A stretch of 64,000 bases of DNA, from NCBI GenBank assembly GCA_963835215.1, contig CAWIES010000004.1:1-64000 (forward strand). The letters run 5' to 3'. The stretch comes from Roseiarcus sp963835215. GTDB lineage: Bacteria; Pseudomonadota; Alphaproteobacteria; Rhizobiales; Beijerinckiaceae. The notes beneath the pieces are model-generated. The model had not been told where the DNA came from, searched no databases, and saw nothing but the letters and a program-made list of their open reading frames with translations. Both the position numbers and the translations under genes were made by a program. Each line of letters starts with the position of its first letter. The stretch's first letter is position 1. Shown here in pieces: positions 8,631-17,386 of the stretch.

Positions 8631-9565
8631 GTTGCGATCCGCCCCAAGGCGAGCACGTGGGCGAGCGTCACGCGTCCCAGCGAGTTGCCGTTCTCGCCGA
8701 TAACCGGCAGGGCGTCGGCTCCGGTCGCGATCATGCGCGATAACGCGTCCTGTAGCGAAGCGCCGGCGGATAGCGGTTCGCCCGCCGCCTCGCCCGGCTC
8801 GATCGCCGTTGTGACGGTTGCGAGAGCCAGCAGCCGGAATGGCCGCTCGACGCCGCCGACCATCTTCTCGACGATCGGGTCGGCAGGGCGGGTGACGAGT
8901 TCGGCGGGCGGGCCATATTGGCGAAGCTGTCCGCCCGCCATCACGGCGATGCGCTGGCCAAGGCGGAAGGCTTCCTCCATGTCATGCGTCACCAGCATGA
9001 TCGTGGCGCCGAAGCGTCGCTGGATCGCGAGCAGATCGTCTTGCGCCTTGGCGCGGATGATCGGATCGAGCGCGCCGAAGGGTTCGTCCATCAACAGCAC
9101 CGTTGGCTCGGCGGCGAGCGCCCGGGCGATGCCGACCCGTTGCTGCTGACCGCCCGACAGTTCGTGCGGGCGCCGGTTGGCGTACTCAGGGGGGTCGAGA
9201 TCAAGCGCGTCCATCAGCTCTTCGACGCGCTTGGCGATCCGGCCTCGGTTCCAGCCGAGCAATTTTGGCACGGTCGCAATGTTTTGGGCTACGGTGCGGT
9301 GTGGGAACAGGCCGTTGCCCTGAATCACGTAGCCGATCCGCCGACGCAGTTCGTAGTCGCGGAAAGTCGTGGTGTCGCGGCCATCAATCCACACCGAGCC
9401 GCTCGTCGGCTCGACCAGCCGATTGACCATGCGCAGCAGGGTGGACTTGCCTGAGCCCGACGGCCCGACCACCACCGTGACGGCGCCGGTCTCGACGGTC
9501 AGCGACACGTCGTTGACCACCGCCGTGTCGTCATAGCGCTTGGTGAGTGAGCGAATTTCGATCAC
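8627..9565 (-). CDS. yehX: Osmoprotectant ABC transporter ATP-binding protein, YehX type
   Basis: 312 residues from the GTG at 9565, which overlaps the upstream permease stop as GTGA. A longer in-frame extension exists but lies wholly inside the permease gene, so the internal GTG is preferred. Walker A GPSGSGKST is at ~34, signature LSGGQQQRVGIARA at ~135, Walker B VLLMDEPFGALD at ~155 and the switch His in LVTHD. The C-terminus (LSAGASLQDALSRMIATGADALPVIGENG) looks like a single CBS-type motif, as in betaine-transporter ATPases that sense ionic strength. It energises import by the two neighbouring permeases. Confidence 0.88.
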   Translation of the reverse strand: MIEIRSLTKRYDDTAVVNDVSLTVETGAVTVVVGPSGSGKSTLLRMVNRLVEPTSGSVWIDGRDTTTFRDYELRRRIGYVIQGNGLFPHRTVAQNIATVPKLLGWNRGRIAKRVEELMDALDLDPPEYANRRPHELSGGQQQRVGIARALAAEPTVLLMDEPFGALDPIIRAKAQDDLLAIQRRFGATIMLVTHDMEEAFRLGQRIAVMAGGQLRQYGPPAELVTRPADPIVEKMVGGVERPFRLLALATVTTAIEPGEAAGEPLSAGASLQDALSRMIATGADALPVIGENGNSLGRVTLAHVLALGRIAT

Positions 9566-10728
9566 GCGCGCCGCCCGCCTGTGAGTTCGACGGCGGCGTC
9601 CAGCGTCACCGCGGCGGCGAAGGCCAGCGCCACGGTTGGCGCGGCGCCGAGCAGCACCAGGTCCATGGCGGTTTGGCCGATGCCCTGAAAGACGAAGGCG
9701 CCGAAGCCGCCGCCGCCGATCAGGGCGGCGACGGTCGCAAGGCCGATGTTTTGCACCAGCACGATGCGCACACCGGTCAGGATGAACGGCAAAGCCAGCG
9801 GCAGTTCGATCCCGAACAGGATTTGGCGCGGCGTAAAGCCCATGCCGCGCGCCGCATCGACCGCGGCGGGCGAGACCTGAGCAAGGCCGACCACGGTGTT
9901 GCCGACCACTGGCAGCAGCGAATAGAGCACCAGCGCCACCAACGCCGGCGCCACGCCGATGCCTTGCACACCGAGGCGTGCGGCGAGCGGGACGCTGGCG
10001 GCCAAGAGACCGAGCGGCGCCATCAACAGGCCGAACATCGCCATGCTGGGAATGGTCTGAACGAGGTTGAGGACCTGCAAGCTGATGGCGCGCAGTCTCG
10101 GCATGCGATGGCACAACAGGCCGAGCGGCAGTCCGATGACGATGGCGGCGCCGAGCGAGCCGAAGGCCAACACCAAGTGGCGCCCGCCCTCGCGCCAGAA
10201 GCTGTCGGCGCGGTTGGCGTATTCCTTGAGGAACGAAAGGTTGTCCCAGGCGCCGGAGGCGAGCAGCGCCGCGATCGCGCCCGCCGTCGCCGCTAGCGCG
10301 ATCAGGCGGGCGATTGGCCCCAAGCGCAGGCGGGTCAGCCCGTCGGCGACGATCAGCGCCAGCGCGAGCAGCAGCAGCCAGAAACCGGCGCCGGGCGACA
10401 CCCGCGCCAATGCGTTGTCCGGCGGGGTCACGTAGGCGGGCGACAGGCCGACCGCCAGCGCCAACGCCGCCAAGGCGGCGACCGCCGCAGCCAGTCGCAG
10501 CGTTGCGCGCCCGCTGAACACCGACAGCAGCAGCGCCATCGCGACCATGGCGATCAGCACGGCGGCGACGCTCACGGGCAGGGCGGCGAACAGATCGCGC
10601 GGCTCTCCCGCAACGATGCGGTTCGCCCGGTATTCGACGAAGGGCAGCGCGACAAGCGCGACCCCGCCCAGCAGGGTCAACGCGAGGCCCAGACGATCGG
10701 CCGTTGGGCTCGCCCGCGTCGTCGTCAT
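9562..10728 (-). CDS. yehY: Osmoprotectant ABC transporter permease, YehY type
   Basis: 388 residues, longer than a standard permease because about four extra N-terminal hydrophobic segments precede the permease core, exactly as in YehY (385 aa in E. coli). The core contains the coupling loop AVDAARGMGFTPRQILFGIE near residue 300. It lies 14 bases downstream of the binding-protein gene and overlaps the ATPase gene by 4 bases (GTGA). It forms the membrane channel with the short permease encoded by the last gene of the operon. Confidence 0.87.
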   Translation of the reverse strand: MTTTRASPTADRLGLALTLLGGVALVALPFVEYRANRIVAGEPRDLFAALPVSVAAVLIAMVAMALLLSVFSGRATLRLAAAVAALAALALAVGLSPAYVTPPDNALARVSPGAGFWLLLLALALIVADGLTRLRLGPIARLIALAATAGAIAALLASGAWDNLSFLKEYANRADSFWREGGRHLVLAFGSLGAAIVIGLPLGLLCHRMPRLRAISLQVLNLVQTIPSMAMFGLLMAPLGLLAASVPLAARLGVQGIGVAPALVALVLYSLLPVVGNTVVGLAQVSPAAVDAARGMGFTPRQILFGIELPLALPFILTGVRIVLVQNIGLATVAALIGGGGFGAFVFQGIGQTAMDLVLLGAAPTVALAFAAAVTLDAAVELTGGRRA

Positions 10729-10742
10729 CAGCGCGAACGAAG

Positions 10743-11657
10743 CTATTTCAGGAAGCCTTTGCTCTTGAGATAGGCCGCGGCGACCGTCTTTGCCGCGACG
10801 CCCTCGACCTGAACCTTGGCGTTCAGCGATTGCAGCGTCGTCAGATCGAGCGAGGCGAACACCGGCGCCAGCAGTTCGGCGATCTTAGGATTGGCCTTCA
10901 GCACGGCCTCGCGGATGATCGGCGTCGGCGCGTAGACCGGCTGCACGCCTTTGTCGTCGCTCAGCACCACGAGCCCGGATGGCCCGATCGCACCGTCGGT
11001 GCCGTAGACCATCGCCGCGTTGACGCCGCTGGTCTGATCCGCCGCCGCCTTGATGGTCGCCGCCGTGTCGCCGCCCGACAGGACGACGAGCTGATCGGAC
11101 GACAGCTTGAAGCCGTAGGCGGTTTGGAAGGCGGGCAATGCGGCGGCTGAATTGACGAACTCAGCCGAGGCCGCGAGGATCACCTTGCCTCCGCCCGAGA
11201 CGAACTTGCCAAAATCACTCAGCGTTTTGAGCTGATTGGGCTCGGCGACGTCCTTGCGCAAGGCGATCGCCCAGGTGTTGTTGGCCGGGGCGGGGGTGAG
11301 CCAGACGATTTTGTTGGCGTCATAGTCCAGAGTTTTGGCGGCGGCGTAGCCCGCCGCTGCGTTCCGCCACACCGGGTCGGCCGCCTTGTTGAAGAAGAAC
11401 GCGGCATTGCCGGTGTACTCGGGATAAATGTCGATCTCGCCGGCGATGATCGCGGCGCGCACCACAGGGGTGGCGCCAAGCTGAATGCGATCCTGGGTCT
11501 TGATGCCGTTGGCTTCCAGGGTCAGCAGGATGATCTCGCCGAGCACCGATCCCTCAGTGTCGATCTTCGAGGACACCACCACGTCGGCGTTGGCCGAGCC
11601 GGCGAGCGCCACGCCGATGAGCGCGGCGGCGACCAGGGATTTGAGCGTCGCGATCAT
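10743..11657 (-). CDS. osmF: Periplasmic osmoprotectant-binding protein, OsmF/YehZ type
   Basis: 304 residues with a cleavable signal peptide (1–24, ending in SANA). The mature part has the OpuAC-like fold of quaternary-amine-binding proteins: VVSSKIDTEGSVLGEI at the N-terminus, EIDIYPEYTG (~75) and PAPANNTWAIAL in the middle. It is first in a four-gene minus-strand operon with a strong GGAGG about 7 bases before the ATG. In E. coli the homologous system is a stress-induced, low-affinity glycine-betaine importer; the ligand here is inferred from family only. Confidence 0.88.
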   Translation of the reverse strand: MIATLKSLVAAALIGVALAGSANADVVVSSKIDTEGSVLGEIILLTLEANGIKTQDRIQLGATPVVRAAIIAGEIDIYPEYTGNAAFFFNKAADPVWRNAAAGYAAAKTLDYDANKIVWLTPAPANNTWAIALRKDVAEPNQLKTLSDFGKFVSGGGKVILAASAEFVNSAAALPAFQTAYGFKLSSDQLVVLSGGDTAATIKAAADQTSGVNAAMVYGTDGAIGPSGLVVLSDDKGVQPVYAPTPIIREAVLKANPKIAELLAPVFASLDLTTLQSLNAKVQVEGVAAKTVAAAYLKSKGFLK

Positions 11658-12054
11658 GAACGCCTCCTCAGATGGAATGGTCGCTCAATTCCGGGCGCGA
11701 GGCCAGCGCGAGCGAGGGCGCCGGCTTGGGCGGGGCGCCAGGACGCGAGGATACCCACGTCGTCGCGGTCACGATCTTCGTCTTGCGGACCGAGTCTAGG
11801 CGAAACCACTTCTATTGCAACGACCGGATGTGGATTAGCCGCTTTGTCAGACAAACTTGCCAATCTTTTGAATTTTCGTCGAGGGCGAATGCCGATATGC
11901 GGAAGCCAGCGCGCTCCGCTCCAGTGGACGGCGACGGCGGAGAGGGCCTCGGTGCTGGCCATCGCCGGCCGGCCGCCCCATATTCCGACAAAGCCGCCGA
12001 GAACGGCGAAGGGGAGTGGGACGTCGTGGGCGCATCCGACGTTAAGGGAGCATC
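11658..12054. other. Divergent intergenic region between osmF operon and efflux operon
   Basis: 397 bases without a credible gene. It must hold the promoters of the osmF operon (leftward) and the efflux operon (rightward). The only distinct element seen is the 13-bp palindrome at 11843–11855. Open frames here have no recognisable protein character. Confidence 0.6.
11843..11855. promoter_or_regulatory. Candidate operator palindrome TTTGTCAGACAAA
   Basis: A perfect 6+1+6 palindrome in a locally AT-richer stretch, 200 bases upstream of the membrane-fusion-protein start and 185 bases upstream of osmF. The size is typical for a dimeric repressor of the TetR or MarR kind, but no such regulator is adjacent, so this is a weak prediction. 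Confidence 0.25.
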
Positions 12055-13242
12055 ATGGACGAAAGTCAGAGCCAGGACACAAGCGCCGAACGCCCTGCGC
12101 AATCCTCCGAGCAGGGCGCCCGCGCCGAGACGCCTGCGCCCGCCACAGCTACGCCCGAGGGGGAGGGCGCCACAGGCCAAGGCGGCGCCGCGCAAGCCCA
12201 GCGCGCCCGGCGCCGTCCCGTCGTCTGGGTGATCGGCATTGTCATTGTCGGCCTGCTGATCGTCGGCGGCGTTTACTACTTTCTCTCGACGCGCGGCCTC
12301 GAAAGTACGGATGACGCCTACACCGACGGCCGCGCGGTGACGCTCGCGCCGCAGGCGTCGGGCGTCGTCATTTCGCTCGACGTGAACGACAACGAGTTCG
12401 TTCGCAAGGGGCAGCCGCTGATCCACATTGATCCGAGGCAATATCAATACGATCGCGATCAGGCGCAGGGCGCGCTGGACGCCGCCCAGAAGCAATACGA
12501 GGGCCAGGTGTTCGGCGCAGCGATCGCGCGCAAGAACTTTCCCGCGCAGCTGGATCAAGCGCAGGCCCAACTCGCCAGCGCCAAAGCCAATCAGTTGAAG
12601 GCGCACGCCGACGACGAGCGACAGAAAAGCTTGCCCAAGCTCGCCACCACCCAACAGGAGATCGACGCCGCCGCCGCGGCGCTGGCCCAGGCCGACGCGC
12701 AGGTCGCGCTCGCGGAGGCCCAGGTCGAACAGAATTCGCCGGTGCCGGAGCGAATCGGCGAAACGGAGCGGCAGGTCGGTCAGTTGAATGGGCAGGTCGA
12801 GCAGGCCAAGGCGAAGCTCGCACAGGCCGAGCTCAATCTTTCTCACGCCGTCGTCCTCGCGCCGCAGGACGGCTGGATCACCAAGCGCAATGTGGAAGTC
12901 GGCAATTACGTGACCGTGGGTCAGCAAATTTTCTCGATCGTCTCTCCCGAGATCTGGATCACCGCCAATTTCAAGGAAAACCAACTCGACCGGATGCGGC
13001 CCGGGCAGAAGGTCGCGATCGAGGTCGACGCCTATCCCAGTCTCGATTTGCGTGGGCACGTCGACAGCATTCAACTGGGCAGCGGCTCCAAGTTCTCCGC
13101 CTTCCCCGCCGAGAACGCGACGGGCAATTTCGTCAAGATCGTCCAGCGCGTGCCGGTCAAGATCGTAATCGATCAGGGGCTCGATCCGAAACTGCCGATG
13201 CCGCTTGGCCTGTCGGTCGTGCCGACGGTCACCGTGCAATGA
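12055..13242 (+). CDS. HlyD/EmrA-family membrane fusion protein
   Basis: 395 residues. About 58 polar, Pro/Ala-rich residues precede one transmembrane helix (VVWVIGIVIVGLLIVGGVYYF, ~57–78). The STDDAYTDGRAVTLAPQASG signature of EmrA-type adaptors and a first half-lipoyl segment follow, then a long Ala/Gln-rich coiled-coil hairpin (~140–260), a second lipoyl half (APQDGWITKRNVEVGNYV) and a beta-barrel. It bridges the inner-membrane MFS pump encoded next (4-base overlap, ATGA) to the NodT-type outer-membrane channel, forming a tripartite exporter of hydrophobic or toxic compounds. GGGAG precedes the ATG. Confidence 0.9.
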   Translation: MDESQSQDTSAERPAQSSEQGARAETPAPATATPEGEGATGQGGAAQAQRARRRPVVWVIGIVIVGLLIVGGVYYFLSTRGLESTDDAYTDGRAVTLAPQASGVVISLDVNDNEFVRKGQPLIHIDPRQYQYDRDQAQGALDAAQKQYEGQVFGAAIARKNFPAQLDQAQAQLASAKANQLKAHADDERQKSLPKLATTQQEIDAAAAALAQADAQVALAEAQVEQNSPVPERIGETERQVGQLNGQVEQAKAKLAQAELNLSHAVVLAPQDGWITKRNVEVGNYVTVGQQIFSIVSPEIWITANFKENQLDRMRPGQKVAIEVDAYPSLDLRGHVDSIQLGSGSKFSAFPAENATGNFVKIVQRVPVKIVIDQGLDPKLPMPLGLSVVPTVTVQ

Positions 13243-14803
13243 GCGATTCCGCGTGGAAGCCGCGCTTCAATCCTTGGCTCATCGCGATTTCGGTGACGCT
13301 AGCGGCCTTCATGGAGATTCTCGACACGACCATCGTCAATGTCGCGCTGCCGCACATCGCGGGCACGATGTCGGCGAGCAGCGACGAGGCGACCTGGACG
13401 CTGACCTCCTACCTCGTCGCCAACGGCATCGTCCTGACGATCTCCGGCTGGCTCAGCGACATGCTCGGGCGCAAGCGGTATTTCCTCATCTGCCTCGTCA
13501 TGTTCACGGTGTTCTCATTCCTGTGCGGCATATCCGCGAGCTCTAGGCCAGCTCATCGTTTTCCGTCTGATGCAGGGGTTCTTCGGCGGCGGGCTGCAGC
13601 CTAGTCAGCAGTCGATCATCCTCGATTCCTTCCCCCCTGCGCGAGCGCGGCGCCGCCTTCGGCATCGCGGCGATCGCCACCGTCGTCGCTCCTGTGCTGG
13701 GTCCGACCCTCGGCGGGATCATCACCGACAACGCGACGTGGCGCTGGGTCTTCTTCATCAACGTGCCGGTCGGGGCGTTTGCGGTCTTCATCAATTCAGT
13801 TTTGGTCGAGGACCCGCCGTGGGAGAAGAACAAGCCGAGCCGCGGCATCGACTATATCGGCCTCTCGCTCATCGTCATCGGATTGGGCTGCCTGCAGATT
13901 ATGCTCGACCGCGGCCAGGACGACGACTGGTTCGGCTCCACCTATATCGTCGTCATGGCGCTACTCGCCTTTCTCGGCATCGTCGGCGCGATCCTGTGGC
14001 TGCTCGTCGCCAAAAAGCCGATCGTTGATCTCAACGTCTTCAAGGACAAGAACTTCACCGCGGGCTGCCTGATGATCGGCGCGATGGCGATGATGCTCTA
14101 CGGCAGCGCCGTGATCATTCCGGTCTTCGCCCAGTCGATTCTCGGCTACTCGGCGACCCTCTCGGGTATGATTCTGTCGCCGGGCGGCGTCGTCGTCATC
14201 CTCCTGATTCCGATCGTCGGCCAATTGATGCGCGTCGTGCAGACGCGGTTCGTGATCGCGATGGGTTTCTTCATCATGGGCTGCGCGCTGGTCTATTCGA
14301 GCGGGCTCGTCCCCGACATCGATTTTAAGACCCTGGTCGTGATGCGCAGTCTTCAGTCGGCGGCGCTGGCCTTTCTCTTCGTGCCGATCAGCACCGTTGT
14401 CTACCTGACCCTCCCGCGCGAATTGCGCAGCGACGGAGCGGCGCTGTTTTCGATGTTCCGCAATGTCTTCGGATCGATCGGCATATCGATCGCGACAGCG
14501 CTGGTGGATCAGCGCAGCCAAGCGCATCAATCCTATCTATCGCAGTGGTTTTCGCCCTTCCATCAGCCCTACAATGCGCTGGTGGCCCGGCTCCAGGGGA
14601 CGCTGGCTGCGATGGGGCGGCCGGCCGCTGATGTTCATAGCCTCGCGGTCGGGCAGGTTTACAGGGAATTCCTGATTCAGGTCGCCGTGCTCGCCTATTC
14701 CGACGTTTTCATTCTCATGGCGCTTGTCGCCTTCGCGGTGGTTCCCTTCTGCTTCCTGCTATCGGGCAAGACGCCGGAAGCAGGGGCGCCCGCCGCGCAC
14801 TAG
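13239..14803 (+). CDS. EmrB/QacA-type MFS drug exporter, DHA2 family (interrupted by two frameshifts)
   Basis: The product is a ~520-residue, 14-helix DHA2 transporter, but three reading frames are needed. Frame 1 runs from the ATG at 13239 (MEILDTTIVNVALPHIAG, WLSDMLGRKR) to ~13545. Frame 2 covers LGQLIVFRLMQGFFGGGLQP to ~13636. Frame 3 runs from LRERGAAFGIAA to the stop at 14803 (GPTLGGIITDNATWRWVFFINVP is the conserved motif C region). Each junction is explained by one extra base; the second sits in a run of six C. It overlaps the fusion-protein gene by four bases. It is either a pseudogene or, more likely, an intact gene with assembly errors. Function: proton-driven multidrug efflux. Confidence 0.85.
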
Positions 14804-14815
14804 GGAGATTTCGCC

Positions 14816-16321
14816 ATGATCGCGCGTCGGACCGCCGCCATCCTCATCGGCGCCCTATTGCTGAACGCGTGCAATGTCGGGCCCGACTTCACGCCGCCCG
14901 ATCCAGGCCTGTCGTTGGCCTCCTTCTTTGGTTCGACCTCCCGCGCCCAGGACGATTGGGCGAGCTGGCGGGCGCCCGATCCCACTTGGTGGAAAGCGTT
15001 CAGGGATCCGCAACTGACTAGCCTCGAAAAGCGTGTCGCGACGGCCAATCTCGATCTCAAGACTGCTACGCTGCGCATCGCCGAAAGCCGCTTCCAGCGT
15101 GGCTCGATCGCCTCGGCGGAATATCCCACCCTCGACGGCACCGGCAAATATCAGCGCGAGCAATATAGCGACAACGGCATCGCCAGCCTCCTCGGCGCGC
15201 TCGCCCCCGCTGGGGCGGGACCTACCAAGATCGCGCCGATTAATGATTTCACCACCGGCTTCGACGCGTCTTGGGAGGTCGACATCTGGGGCCGCGTGCG
15301 ACGGCAGGCCGAAGCCGCCGACGCCATGATCGAGGTCAACGAGGAGCAGCGGCGCGACGCGCTGGTGTCCACGCTCGCCGAAGTCGCCCGCGACTACATC
15401 CAGCTACGCGGCGCGCAGGCTCTGCTCGCCAACGCCGACGACAATGTGAAAATCGCGCATGACCTCCTCGATCTGACGCGCACGCGGCAGGAGAAGGGCC
15501 TCACGACCGGTCTCGACGTCGAGAACGCCTCAGCGCAAGTGGACGCGGTGCTCGCCGATATACCTGCCTACCGCCAACAGGAATCGCAGCAGATCAACGC
15601 TTTGAGCTTCCTCCTCGATCTGCCTCCCAACGGCTTGCGCGGCGAGCTGGCGCGCGCCAGAGGGGTGCCCCCGAGCCCGGCGCGCGTGCCGATCGGCATC
15701 CCCTCGCAGCTCGCCCGTCGCCGCCCCGACATCCGCCGCGCCGAGGCGCAACTGCACGCGCAGACCGCCGACATCGGCGTCGCCGTCGCCTCATTCTATC
15801 CGTCGTTTCAGTTGAACGGCACGCTCGATCTCGATTCGCTGACGCTCCAAAATCTCTTCAAGGCGAGCTCGCTTCAGTACGTGGCGGGGCCAACCCTGAC
15901 GTTGCCGATTTTCGAAGGCGGCAAGCTGAAATCGATGCTGGAGCTCTCCAAGGCGCAGCAGCAGGAGGCGGCGATCGCTTACAGCAAGACGGTGCTTCAG
16001 GCGTGGCACGATATCGCCAACGCGCTGGTCGCCTATCGCACGGAGCAGGAGCGGCGCGACCGCCTCGCCAGCCAAGTCGATCATTCCGAGCAGGCGCTGA
16101 CGCTGGCGCGGGCGCGCTATAGCGACGGCGTCGCGGATTTCACCACGGTGTTGGACACGGCGCGCACAATGCTCGAGGCCAAGCAGCAATATGTGCAGAG
16201 CACGGTCAACGTCTCGACCGACCTCGTCCAACTCTACAAAGCGCTCGGCGGCGGGTGGGAGTCGACGTATCCCGATGAGAAGCCCCGCGCCGCGGTCGCG
16301 GAGGCCAAGATCGCTCAGTGA
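14816..16321 (+). CDS. NodT-family outer-membrane efflux lipoprotein
   Basis: 501 residues with a lipoprotein signal peptide; the lipobox LLNAC puts the lipidated Cys at residue 19. Two outer-membrane-efflux repeats follow: GYRVGPDF-type start (NVGPDFTPPD), a long helical hairpin, ELARRRPDIRRAEAQLHAQT in the middle and LARARYSDGVADFTTVLDTART near the end. It forms the trimeric channel across the outer membrane for the adjacent fusion protein and MFS pump. It starts 12 bases after the pump stop with GGGAG before the ATG, so all three genes are one operon. Confidence 0.92.
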   Translation: MIARRTAAILIGALLLNACNVGPDFTPPDPGLSLASFFGSTSRAQDDWASWRAPDPTWWKAFRDPQLTSLEKRVATANLDLKTATLRIAESRFQRGSIASAEYPTLDGTGKYQREQYSDNGIASLLGALAPAGAGPTKIAPINDFTTGFDASWEVDIWGRVRRQAEAADAMIEVNEEQRRDALVSTLAEVARDYIQLRGAQALLANADDNVKIAHDLLDLTRTRQEKGLTTGLDVENASAQVDAVLADIPAYRQQESQQINALSFLLDLPPNGLRGELARARGVPPSPARVPIGIPSQLARRRPDIRRAEAQLHAQTADIGVAVASFYPSFQLNGTLDLDSLTLQNLFKASSLQYVAGPTLTLPIFEGGKLKSMLELSKAQQQEAAIAYSKTVLQAWHDIANALVAYRTEQERRDRLASQVDHSEQALTLARARYSDGVADFTTVLDTARTMLEAKQQYVQSTVNVSTDLVQLYKALGGGWESTYPDEKPRAAVAEAKIAQ

Positions 16322-16347
16322 CCAGCTCCACAGGCATTATGTGGAAG

Positions 16348-16422
16348 TGGCTGGGGCGCCAGGATTCGAACCTGGGGATGGCGGAATCAAAATCCGCTGC
16401 CTTACCACTTGGCTACGCCCCA
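16348..16422 (-). tRNA. tRNA-Gln (anticodon TTG)
   Basis: On the minus strand, the 7-bp acceptor stem TGGGGCG/CGCCCCA (16416–16422 with 16352–16358), the anticodon loop TTTTGAT giving TTG, a GGTTCGAATCC T-arm, discriminator G and an encoded CCA (16348–16350) are all visible. It lies directly after the efflux operon, in the opposite orientation. Confidence 0.97.
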
Positions 16423-16510
16423 CCGGACGCGAAGGCCGAGTTGGCGTTCGCGAGGCGGGCGGGACCATAGTGCGGGCCCCGCGCCCTCGCAACACCTTGG
16501 GAGCCCTCTT

Positions 16511-17386
16511 TCAAACGGGAATTACGTCGACTTCGACCTCGAGATCGTGGTCGCCGGAGGAGAGAATCAATCCTTCGACGGGCGATACGTCGGAATAGTC
16601 GCGCCCGCGCGCCACCACGATATGGTCGTCGCCCGCGGCGATCGCGTTGGTCGGGTCGAGGCCGAGCCAGCCGAACCCCGGACCGCACCACAGCGCCACC
16701 CAGGCGTGGGAGGCGTCGGAGCCGGCGAGGCGCTTCTTGCCGGGCGGGGGAATGGTGCGGATGTAGCCGCTGATGTAGAGCGCCGGCAGGCCGAGGCCGC
16801 GCAGGCCCGCGATCATGACATGGGCGAAGTCCTGGCAGACGCCGCGCTTGCGGGCAAAGGCCTCGACCGGCGAAGTCGTCACCACGGTCGCGCGCGAATC
16901 ATAGGCGAAGTCCGCCTTGATGCGACGGGTGAGCTCTTCGGCGGCTTCGTAGATCGGCCGGCGCGGCGAGAAGCTCTGCCGCGCGTAGCCTGTCGCCGGC
17001 GCAAATAGCGGCGCGAGGCGGCTCGGATAGATCGCCGTCGCTGGTGAGTCGGCGTCGAGCGAAGCGGTCGCCGCCGCCAGCGCGGCGACGTCCTCCCAGG
17101 GCAGGGTCAACGCGGCGATCGGCGGCGTCGCGCGTTCGACGATGACGCGCGAGCGCGAGTGGATCTTCAATTCGCGGTGCGGCGTTTCGATGCGCATGTC
17201 GAGAACGCGGTTGGCGAAGAAATCGGCGCGCTCGGTCATCGACTGCGGGCGCGGGTTCACTTCGACATGCGCTTCAAGCACATGCTGGCCGTGGTTCGAG
17301 CGCGGCAGCAGGCGCAGGACGCAGACGTTGACGGCGACCAGGGCGCCGTAGCGATAGCGGGTGAGATGCGAGACATCGTAGATCAC
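16511..17386 (-). CDS. Transglutaminase-like cysteine protease (DUF/Bact_transglu_N family)
   Basis: 291 residues from the GTG at 17386, which overlaps the stop of the upstream gene (GTGA). The N-terminal beta region (YDVSHLTRYRYG… VCVLRLLPRSNHGQ) is the bacterial transglutaminase N domain. The core has the Cys-His-Asp triad: RGVCQDFAHVMIAGLRGLG (Cys ~182), SDASHAWVALW (His ~227) and GLDPTNAIAAGDDH. It is the third gene of a compact operon with a circularly permuted ATP-grasp/Alpha-E protein and a transglutaminase-DUF2126 protein. Comparative work on amidoligase clusters predicted that such sets make and process a peptide or peptide tag; no product is proven. Confidence 0.85.
   Translation of the reverse strand: MIYDVSHLTRYRYGALVAVNVCVLRLLPRSNHGQHVLEAHVEVNPRPQSMTERADFFANRVLDMRIETPHRELKIHSRSRVIVERATPPIAALTLPWEDVAALAAATASLDADSPATAIYPSRLAPLFAPATGYARQSFSPRRPIYEAAEELTRRIKADFAYDSRATVVTTSPVEAFARKRGVCQDFAHVMIAGLRGLGLPALYISGYIRTIPPPGKKRLAGSDASHAWVALWCGPGFGWLGLDPTNAIAAGDDHIVVARGRDYSDVSPVEGLILSSGDHDLEVEVDVIPV

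Noticed and set aside
7692..10296. Long plus-strand open frames opposite the osmF-yehYXW operon
   Set aside because: They are Arg/Gln/Gly-rich shadows of genuine minus-strand transporter genes.
13239..14803. Programmed frameshifting in the MFS pump
   Set aside because: Two separate shifts without a slippery-site plus pseudoknot layout, and the same kind of error in four other genes, favour sequence error or decay.
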